Assembly (NCBI GenBank): GCA_025963875.1
Contig: JAOPZY010000231.1
Span: forward strand, 1-57,930
Origin: Actinomycetota bacterium
GTDB lineage: Bacteria > Actinomycetota > CADDZG01 > JAHWKV01 > JAOPZY01
Direction: 5' to 3'
Length of the DNA stretch: 57,930 nucleotides
Below are positions 51,631-57,930 of this stretch, in pieces. The notes under the pieces were generated by a model, which was not told where the DNA came from, searched no databases, and saw nothing but the letters and a program-made list of their open reading frames with translations. The position numbers and the translations under genes were made by a program. The first letter of the stretch is position 1; every line of letters begins with the position of its first letter.

Positions 51631-52905
51631 TTGAGCGTCGCGGCTCTGCCTCCCGTTGAGCGGAGGATCAGGCTCTCGGCGCCGCTCCGGCATCCTCGTT
51701 TCCTGCTGCTGATGACCGGCACGACTGTCTCCCTCCTCGGCGACGGCGTCTTCCTGATTGCCCTCACCTGGCAGGTCTACCTCCTGTCGAACGCGCCCAG
51801 CGCCCTCAGTTTCGTTGGGATCGCCATTTCCGGGCCCCAGGTCCTGTTCCTCCTGCTGGGCGGCGCCGTGAGCGACCGCATGGACCGCCGGGGCGTCATG
51901 CTCGCCTCGGATCTGGTACGTGGGACGGTCCTGGTGGCGATCGGCATGCTGACCGTGACCGGCCGGCTCCGCCTCTCCCACCTCTACGTCCTCGGTGGGG
52001 CCTACGGGGCAGCCTCTGCCTTCTTCGGCCCGGCGTACGAGGCCGCGGTCCCCGACCTCGTCCCAGCACAACTGCTGGTCCAGGCGAACTCCCTCGACCA
52101 GCTCGCCCGCCCACTGGCGCTGGCTCTCGCGGGGCCTGCCCTCGGCGGCTGGCTGATCGGCGCCTGGGGGGCGGGCTCGGCCTTCCTGCTGGACGCCGGG
52201 ACCTTCGCCTTCTCGGTGGCGATGCTGGTTGCCATGGGACGGTCGCCCGCCCGGCAGGGGGTGGAGGTGGGCACGTTCCGTCTCGCCGAGATTGCCGATG
52301 GGTTCCGCTTCATCCGCCGCCATGTCTGGCTCTGGGGCACGTTCGCGGCGGCAACCGTCGGCTACCTGCTCTTCATGGGCCCCGCCGAGGTGCTGGTCCC
52401 CTACCTCGTCAAGAACTCGCCGGGAGGCACCGCCGGAGAGCTGGGCCTGGTGTTCGCCGCAGGTGGCGTCGGGGCGCTGGGGGCGGCCCTCGTCGTGGGA
52501 CACCGTGGGATGCCCAGGCGCCACATCACGGTCATGTACCTCTGCTGGGCGATCGCCACCTTCTCGGTGGCCGGCTACGGGCTGGCAACGGCAGGGTGGC
52601 AGCTCATGGCCGTCAGCCTGGCCTTCCACGCCCTGGAGACAGCCGGAACGATCGTGTGGCTCACCGCCAAGCAGCGATTCGTTCCGACCTCGCTCCTCGG
52701 ACGTGTCTCGAGCCTGGACTGGTTCATCTCCATCTCGCTGCTGCCCCTCTCCTTCGGGCTCGCCGGCTGGGCTGCCTCGATCTTCGGGGCCCGGACCACC
52801 CTCGTGGCCGCAGGGCTTCTCGGTGGCTCCGTGACCCTGGCCTTTCTCTTCCTTCCGGGCATGCGCTCGACCCAGCTTCCTGCACGCCGCCTCCAGGCCC
52901 AGTAG
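51631..52905 (+). CDS. MFS transporter (enterobactin-exporter/TetA-like)
   Basis: The 424-residue protein has 12 predicted transmembrane helices and the MFS loop SGPQVLFLLLGGAVSDRMDR, then RRGVMLASDLVRG. It resembles the MFS_3 group of drug and siderophore exporters. The TTG has GGGAG upstream. It is 35 bp before the alpha-oxoamine synthase gene, so the two may be cotranscribed, and export of that enzyme's product is a reasonable inference. Confidence 0.85.
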   Translation: MSVAALPPVERRIRLSAPLRHPRFLLLMTGTTVSLLGDGVFLIALTWQVYLLSNAPSALSFVGIAISGPQVLFLLLGGAVSDRMDRRGVMLASDLVRGTVLVAIGMLTVTGRLRLSHLYVLGGAYGAASAFFGPAYEAAVPDLVPAQLLVQANSLDQLARPLALALAGPALGGWLIGAWGAGSAFLLDAGTFAFSVAMLVAMGRSPARQGVEVGTFRLAEIADGFRFIRRHVWLWGTFAAATVGYLLFMGPAEVLVPYLVKNSPGGTAGELGLVFAAGGVGALGAALVVGHRGMPRRHITVMYLCWAIATFSVAGYGLATAGWQLMAVSLAFHALETAGTIVWLTAKQRFVPTSLLGRVSSLDWFISISLLPLSFGLAGWAASIFGARTTLVAAGLLGGSVTLAFLFLPGMRSTQLPARRLQAQ

Positions 52906-52940
52906 GTCCCCCGTTTCGGGCCCACTCGAAAGGATCCTTC

Positions 52941-54239
52941 ATGCAGTCCGAAGCGCCCAAGGCATCTCGTGGGCGGCACTCGAAATGGCTCGATCAGTGT
53001 CAGGAGGCTTCCTCCGACCTCGCCCGCCTGCGTATCAGCCAACCGATGCTCGACGCCGTCATCGACGAGATCGCCGGCCGCATGATCCGGGTCGGTCACC
53101 AGTGGCTTGCGGACTTCGCCTCGTGCAACTATCTCGGTTTCGACCTGGACCCCGAGATCATCGCCGCCATCCCCGCGTACCTGGCCAAATGGGGCACGCA
53201 CCCGAGTTGGTCCCGGCTTCTCGGCAGCCCCGTTCTCTACGAGCGGATCGAGGAGCAACTGGCGCACCTGCTCGGCGCGCCCGACGTTCTCGCCCTCCCG
53301 ACCATCACCCACATCCACATGTCCGTCATCCCGGTGCTGGCGGGCTCGGGGACCATCCTCGTCGACCGGCGTGCGCACAAGACGATCTACGACGGGTGCA
53401 GCGTTGCGAAGTCCCACGGTGCCACCGTCGTCCGCTATCCCCACGACGACATGGAAGCGCTCGGGGAGCTGCTGGCGGCCGGCCCCGACTACCCGCGCAT
53501 GATCTGCACCGACGGCGTCAACTCCATGACCGGCAATGCTCCTCCCCTCCCGGAGCTCGCCCGCCTGGCTCGCGAGCACGACGCCACGCTGTACGTCGAC
53601 GATGCCCACGGCTTTGGCGTCATCGGAGAGCGTTCGGGGAATGAGACGTCGCCCTATGGCAGCAGGGGCAACAGCATCGTGCGGTTCTGTGGTGAGTCCT
53701 ACGACAACGTGGTCCTGGTCGCGGGGTGTTCCAAGGCGTACTCGTCGCTCCTGGCCTTCATCGCCTGCCCGACGCCGATCAAGAACTTCCTGAAGGTGGC
53801 CGCCCCGCCGTACCTGTACTCGGGACCCGCCCCGGTTGCGTCCCTGGCCACGGTCCTGTCCGGTCTGGAGGTGAACGAGCGGCGCGGGGATGCCATCCGG
53901 GCCGACCTCCACCGCAAGACGCGTCGGGTCCTCGACGCCCTGGACGAGCTCGGCATCGCCACGCCCAACGAATCGGGGTTCCCCATCATCGAGATCGCCC
54001 TGGCCGATCCCCACGATATCGACGACGTCGGGCGGTTCCTGTTCTCCCACGGGATCTACGTGACACTGGCGGCCTACCCCCTCGTCCCTCGCTCGGACGT
54101 CGGCTTCCGGGTCCAGATGACCGCAGCGAACACCGACGCCGAGGTCGACCAACTGGTCGGCGTGCTCGACGAGCTGAAAGCCCGATTCGGCCTCCGGATG
54201 GTCGACGAGCCGAGGGAGGCGATGGCTGGGCGAGGTTAG
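52941..54239 (+). CDS. PLP-dependent alpha-oxoamine synthase-like aminotransferase
   Basis: The 432-residue protein is a fold-type I PLP enzyme with the pattern of AONS/KBL/serine palmitoyltransferase/CqsA: FASCNYLGFD, RRAHKTIYDGC, VDDAHGFGVIGERSG (cofactor Asp and His) and the Schiff-base Lys in VAGCSKAYSS. These enzymes condense an acyl-CoA with an amino acid. The ATG follows GAAAGGA. No other biotin genes are nearby, so a KAPA synthase role is not favoured. Its neighbours (exporter, two-component genes) allow a signal-molecule role, but a lipid or secondary metabolite is equally possible. Confidence 0.8.
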   Translation: MQSEAPKASRGRHSKWLDQCQEASSDLARLRISQPMLDAVIDEIAGRMIRVGHQWLADFASCNYLGFDLDPEIIAAIPAYLAKWGTHPSWSRLLGSPVLYERIEEQLAHLLGAPDVLALPTITHIHMSVIPVLAGSGTILVDRRAHKTIYDGCSVAKSHGATVVRYPHDDMEALGELLAAGPDYPRMICTDGVNSMTGNAPPLPELARLAREHDATLYVDDAHGFGVIGERSGNETSPYGSRGNSIVRFCGESYDNVVLVAGCSKAYSSLLAFIACPTPIKNFLKVAAPPYLYSGPAPVASLATVLSGLEVNERRGDAIRADLHRKTRRVLDALDELGIATPNESGFPIIEIALADPHDIDDVGRFLFSHGIYVTLAAYPLVPRSDVGFRVQMTAANTDAEVDQLVGVLDELKARFGLRMVDEPREAMAGRG

Positions 54240-54372
54240 GTCCAGAACGCGCGCATGTGCGCGATTGCGGACTCACCTCGGTCCCAAGCCGCTGGATTTG
54301 TCGGGCTTCCTCTGAGGTCGTACCCTGATGCCGGGAGGGGGCCACGGCGGCCCACGGGCGGGAGTTTTACGG

Positions 54373-55389
54373 TTGAGAACGATCCTCTGCGACATGCTCG
54401 GCGTGCGTTATCCGATCATCCAGGACGGGATGGGTCCGTTCTCCACGGCGGCACTGGCCGCAGCGGTGTCGGATGCGGGCGGGCTCGGCACCGTCTCGAT
54501 CCCCGGCATGCTCCTCGGCCCCGCCGAGGCCGGGCGGCGGATGCGGGCCGAGATCGACCGGACGGCCTCCGGAACGGACCGTGGCTTCGCGGTCAACGTG
54601 CCGGTGGGCTTCGGCCCCGACGGCGAGCCCTTACCACCGACTGCGGCCTATCTCAGGGCGGTGCTCGACGCGAGACGCGATCCCGCAATCGGGGCCAGAC
54701 TCGTCGCCTGCATCACCTCGGCGGGGCTTCCTCCGCCCCAGCTCGTGTCGAGCATGCACGACGCCGGCCTCCTGCATCTCCACAAGGTGGGAGCGGTGCG
54801 GCATGCGCGCCGGGCGGTGGAGGCGGGCGTGGACGTTGTCATCGCGAGCGGCTTCGAGATGGGCGGCCACACCCATGCCCGGCCGGTGCACACGATGGTG
54901 CTGGCGCCCCAGGTCATCGACGACGTCGAGGTGCCCGTGGTGGTGTCCGGCGGCATCCACGACGGCCGGGGCCTTGCCGCCGCCCTCGCGATGGGTGCGG
55001 CCGGGGTCGGAATGGGGACCCGCTTCATCGCGACCTTGGAGAACGACTGGCATCCTGCCTACAAGAAGGCCATCGTCGACGCCGCCGAGTGGGGGGATGT
55101 CGTCTTCCCAGGTTTCTTCGGCCCGTTACGGGGACTCCGCAACGCAGGATCCGTGCGCCTCGCCGAGCTGATGGCTGCGGGCGAACTCGACGAGGAGGGC
55201 CTCACCGCCTGGAAGGAGGACCGCGTGATGGCCGCCCAGCACGACGGCGACGTGGACGGCGGTCTCGTCCTCGCCGGGCAGTGCGCGGCGGCGATCCACG
55301 ACATCGTCGCCGTCCCGGACCTGGTGGCGGGCATGGTGCGGCAGGCTACCGAGCTCCTCGCAGCGGCGGGGGCCCTGGCCGCCCGCTAA
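54373..55389 (+). CDS. Nitronate monooxygenase-like flavoprotein (2-nitropropane dioxygenase family)
   Basis: The 338-residue TIM-barrel protein has the family N-terminus LGVRYPIIQDGMGPFSTAAL, GLLHLHKVGAVRHARRAVEA, IASGFEMGGHT (variant of G-x-E-x-GGH) and VVVSGGIHDGRGLAAALAMG (FMN phosphate site). Relatives include enoyl reductases and nitronate oxidases. The TTG with GGGAG upstream restores the usual N-terminus; an ATG at 54328 is possible. The 133-bp gap from the preceding gene makes cotranscription uncertain. Confidence 0.8.
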   Translation: MRTILCDMLGVRYPIIQDGMGPFSTAALAAAVSDAGGLGTVSIPGMLLGPAEAGRRMRAEIDRTASGTDRGFAVNVPVGFGPDGEPLPPTAAYLRAVLDARRDPAIGARLVACITSAGLPPPQLVSSMHDAGLLHLHKVGAVRHARRAVEAGVDVVIASGFEMGGHTHARPVHTMVLAPQVIDDVEVPVVVSGGIHDGRGLAAALAMGAAGVGMGTRFIATLENDWHPAYKKAIVDAAEWGDVVFPGFFGPLRGLRNAGSVRLAELMAAGELDEEGLTAWKEDRVMAAQHDGDVDGGLVLAGQCAAAIHDIVAVPDLVAGMVRQATELLAAAGALAAR

Positions 55390-55404
55390 CGCCGTCCGAG
55401 TGCT

Positions 55405-56181
55405 TCACAGGACCTTGGAGAGAAAGGCTTTGGTCCGTGCCTCGCGGGGCGCGCCGATAACCTCAGCGGGCCGACCTCGCTCGACGATCACCCCGCCGTC
55501 CATGAAGACCACCTGGTCGGCGACTTCCCGGGCGAAGCCCATCTCGTGGGTGACGACCATCATGGTCATCCCCTCACCGGACAGCGCCCGCATCACGTCG
55601 AGGACGTCACCCACCAGTTCCGGGTCGAGGGCCGATGTCGGCTCGTCGAACAGCATCAGCTTCGGATCCATGGCGAGGGCACGGGCGATCGCGACCCGCT
55701 GCTGCTGGCCGCCGGACAGCTGGGAGGGGTACGCGCCTGCCTTCTCCTCGAGGCCGACGCGCTCCAGCAGGACGAGGCCCCGTTTCGTGGCTTCAGCACG
55801 TGATGCCCCACGGACACGCACGGGCGCCTCGATGATGTTGCCGAGGGCCGTCATGTGGGGGAAGAGGTTGAAGCGCTGGAACACCATGCCGACCTCGGCC
55901 CGCCGCTGAGCCACCTCCTTCTCCTTCAGCTCGTAGTTGCGGCTTCCCACCTGCCGGTAGCCGACGAGGTTCCCGTCCACCGAGATCCGTCCGGCATCGA
56001 TTTTCTCCAGGTGGTTGATGCACCGCAGCAGCGTGGATTTGCCCGACCCGGATGGGCCGAGGATCACCATGACCTCGCCCCGGTGGACCTCCAGGTCGAT
56101 GCCACGCAGCACCTCGAGCCTCCCGAACCGCTTGTGGACACCCTGGACGTCGACCATGGGGCGACCGCCGGACTCTGTCAT
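55405..56181 (-). CDS. Polar amino-acid ABC transporter ATP-binding protein (GlnQ/HisP type)
   Basis: The 258-residue protein has Walker [10 protein letters not shown], the signature [16 protein letters not shown], Walker B LMLFDEP and the switch VTHEMGFA, with the [16 protein letters not shown] segment of the polar amino-acid family. The ATG overlaps the permease stop as ATGA. It powers import of the solute bound by the adjacent binding protein. Confidence 0.93.
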   Translation of the reverse strand: MTESGGRPMVDVQGVHKRFGRLEVLRGIDLEVHRGEVMVILGPSGSGKSTLLRCINHLEKIDAGRISVDGNLVGYRQVGSRNYELKEKEVAQRRAEVGMVFQRFNLFPHMTALGNIIEAPVRVRGASRAEATKRGLVLLERVGLEEKAGAYPSQLSGGQQQRVAIARALAMDPKLMLFDEPTSALDPELVGDVLDVMRALSGEGMTMMVVTHEMGFAREVADQVVFMDGGVIVERGRPAEVIGAPREARTKAFLSKVL

Positions 56182-57158
56182 CTCAGCACTCTGAACCAGG
56201 GCCGACCCGGCACCAGGTTGCGCCGTATCCGCTGCAGCGGCGTGAGCGGCAGTTCGCGCGATGCGCCGCGGGCGAAGCGGCGCTCGAGGTAGTACTGGCC
56301 GATCGTCGCGATGCTGGTGAGGACGAGGTACCAGATGCTCGCATCCAGAAGGAGCTCCACGACCCGCAGGTTCGTCGAGTAGATGTCGCTGGCCCGGCGC
56401 AGCAGCTCCCCGTAGAGGACAACCGACGCCAGCGACGAGGTCTTGAGCATCGAGATGAACTCGTTGCCCGTCGGGGGGATGATGACCCGCATCGCCTGGG
56501 GCAGGACCACCCGGCGCATGATCAGGCCTGAACGCATACCGAGCGCCTGGGCCGCTTCGGTCTGGCCTTCGTCGACCGAGATGATGGCGGCCCTGACGAT
56601 CTCGGCCATGTAGGCACCCTCGTTCAGGCCAAGGCCGAGGAGCGCCGCCATGAACGAGGTCATGAACAGCACCATCGGCTTCTGGTACAGCACGATGTGC
56701 GTGAAGGGCACCGAGACGGCGAACGTCTTGAACACCTGCGGCACCGCGTTGAACCAGAACAGCAGCTGGACCAGGACCGGCGTGCCGCGGAAGAACCAGA
56801 TGTAGAGCCAGCTCGTGACCGACAGCACCGGGTTCTTGGAGAGGCGCATCACCGAGAGGGTGACGCCCAAGGTGATGCCCACCATCTGGGCGAGGACCGA
56901 GATGACGAGGGTGTTGCGGAGGCCCACGAGGATGGACCTGTTGAAGAGGTAGTGCCGGACGACTGCGAAGTCGGCGAAGCGCGAGTTGACGATCAGCCGG
57001 ATGAGCAGCGCCAGAAGGCCGAGCAGGACGGCCGCGGCCACCCATCGGCCCCAGTGGCGGAGGGGGACCGCCAGGATCTGGTCGGGAGGGGTTTGCTCGG
57101 CTACCCCCTCGGTCTCAGGAGCCGGTACCGCCGTTGATGTCCGCGGTCTTGAGGGCAC
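56178..57158 (-). CDS. Polar amino-acid ABC transporter permease
   Basis: The 326-residue protein has five or six transmembrane helices and the family signatures [17 protein letters not shown] and [19 protein letters not shown], then TEAAQALGM, the EAA-type loop contacting the ATPase. A long N-terminal region precedes the first helix. The GTG lies 44 bp inside the binding-protein gene's 3' end. Only one permease gene is present, so it probably works as a homodimer. Confidence 0.9.
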   Translation of the reverse strand: MPSRPRTSTAVPAPETEGVAEQTPPDQILAVPLRHWGRWVAAAVLLGLLALLIRLIVNSRFADFAVVRHYLFNRSILVGLRNTLVISVLAQMVGITLGVTLSVMRLSKNPVLSVTSWLYIWFFRGTPVLVQLLFWFNAVPQVFKTFAVSVPFTHIVLYQKPMVLFMTSFMAALLGLGLNEGAYMAEIVRAAIISVDEGQTEAAQALGMRSGLIMRRVVLPQAMRVIIPPTGNEFISMLKTSSLASVVLYGELLRRASDIYSTNLRVVELLLDASIWYLVLTSIATIGQYYLERRFARGASRELPLTPLQRIRRNLVPGRPWFRVLR

Positions 57159-57930
57159 CGGCCGAAACCCCCCACTTGCTCAGGATCTGGTCGTACGTGC
57201 CATCCCCAATGATCGCCTTGAGCGCCAACTGCACTGCGTCGCGGAGCTGCGTGTTGTCCTTGCTGAAGGCGATGCCGTAGGGAGCGCTCTGGAATTGCTG
57301 ACCGGTCACCTGGAAGTCGTTGCCGCCGCCCGACGTCTTGGCGTTGTAGGCCGCCACGGGGAAGTCGTTCAGGTCGGCGTCGCTGCGGCCGATCTTGAGC
57401 TGCTGCAGGGCGTCGGTGTCCTTGTCGAGCTTCAGGACGTTGACGGTTGCCCTGCCGGCCGCCTGGCACTTCGTTGACTGGCCGTCCGCCACGTCGGCCT
57501 GCGTGGTCCCCTTCTCCAAGGCGACCGTCTTGCCGCACAGGTCGTCCAGCGAGTTGATGTTTTTCGGGTTGCTCTTCTGCACGAGGATCGCCGTCCCGGC
57601 CGTGAAGTAGTCAACGAAATCATCCTCGGCCTGCCGGGTCTTCGTGTCCGTCCTCGCTGACATGACCATGTCGAAGCGCTTCGCCTTCAGGCCTGCGGGC
57701 TGCCCGTCGAAAGGTGCATTCAGGAACGTGACCTTGATCCCCAGCTTGGACCCCAGCGCCTGACCGATGTCGTAGTCCACGCCCTGCACCTGCTGCGTGC
57801 CCTCCTTGAAGAACTCGATCGGTGCGTAGGCGACGTCCGAGCCGACCTTGATCTCCTTGCTGGCCTGGATGGCCGCCGGCAGCTTGGCGAAGAGCCCCGA
57901 TGGGGTGCTCGCCGCCGTCGACGTGCTCTT
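57115..57930 (-). CDS. Extracellular solute-binding protein of polar amino-acid ABC transporter, N-terminus outside window
   Basis: The open frame extends to the right edge, so only the C-terminal 271 residues are visible. A Ser/Thr-rich linker leads to EIKVGSDVAYAPIEF, GVDYDIGQALGSKLGIKVTF and FDMVMSARTDTKTRQ, typical of family 3 binding proteins. A disulfide is possible between DDLCGKT and STKCQAA. The conserved acidic and Arg ligands for an amino acid (SARTDTKTR) are present. It is the first gene of the leftward transporter operon. Confidence 0.9.
   Translation of the reverse strand, partial: KSTSTAASTPSGLFAKLPAAIQASKEIKVGSDVAYAPIEFFKEGTQQVQGVDYDIGQALGSKLGIKVTFLNAPFDGQPAGLKAKRFDMVMSARTDTKTRQAEDDFVDYFTAGTAILVQKSNPKNINSLDDLCGKTVALEKGTTQADVADGQSTKCQAAGRATVNVLKLDKDTDALQQLKIGRSDADLNDFPVAAYNAKTSGGGNDFQVTGQQFQSAPYGIAFSKDNTQLRDAVQLALKAIIGDGTYDQILSKWGVSAGALKTADINGGTGS

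Noticed and set aside
52941-54239. Biotin synthesis gene bioF
   Set aside because: No bioA, bioB or bioD neighbours are seen, and the DGVNSMTGNAPPL segment departs from typical BioF. I kept the broader alpha-oxoamine synthase call.
54250-54263. Alternating purine-pyrimidine palindrome (CGCGCATGTGCGCG)
   Set aside because: The loop is only 2 nt and there is no T run. It is too short to call an operator or terminator on its own.

Overview
The window is G+C-rich DNA with dense GTG and TTG starts, many 4-nt stop/start overlaps, HisKA_3 kinases, a mycothiol-amidase-like PIG-L protein and XRE-TPR regulators. This points to an actinomycete (Actinomycetota), possibly of the Acidimicrobiia/Thermoleophilia type; the class is a guess. 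I saw no rRNA, tRNA, CRISPR array or insertion sequence.

The first three quarters (1-42263) is mostly a large cell-surface glycan locus. Genes at 1-5148 run rightward: a methyltransferase/GT2/GT2 fusion, a phosphoheptose-isomerase-like SIS protein, a GT2 and a methyltransferase. A tightly coupled leftward operon (14024 down to 5140) encodes a transaldolase, a UDP-sugar-dehydrogenase-like protein without its catalytic cysteine, an SDR, an NDP-sugar epimerase, a Gfo/Idh oxidoreductase, heptose kinase HddA, heptose-1-phosphate nucleotidyltransferase HddC and a YfhO-type membrane protein. With the GmhB-like phosphatase at 16011-16601, these supply every step from sedoheptulose 7-phosphate to an NDP-heptose, most likely GDP-D-glycero-alpha-D-manno-heptose. 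More glycosyltransferases and methyltransferases, many of them multi-domain fusions, lie at 16722-24022 and 30514-42263.

Other cargo interrupts the glycan locus: a YihY membrane protein, a DksA/TraR-like protein, a PIG-L deacetylase, a DoxX protein, a four-gene operon of secreted proteins (26197-30331) whose signal peptides resemble SipW-processed fibre proteins, and a VapBC toxin-antitoxin pair.

A three-gene module occurs twice, at 14155-16045 and 42547-44302. Each copy has an XRE-TPR regulator, a small protein with a C-x2-H-x20-C-x2-C motif and a small Trp-rich helical protein. I know of no described function for this set, and it is the strongest candidate for an undescribed system.

From 44430 the content changes to a secreted ricin-type lectin, a NarL-type two-component pair, a 10-TM hybrid histidine kinase with a LuxR-type regulator, an MFS transporter, an alpha-oxoamine synthase, a nitronate monooxygenase-like protein and a leftward polar amino-acid ABC transporter that runs off the right edge. 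A hybrid kinase and regulator near an alpha-oxoamine synthase resembles the CqsA/CqsS and LqsA/LqsS signalling circuits, which is a hypothesis only.
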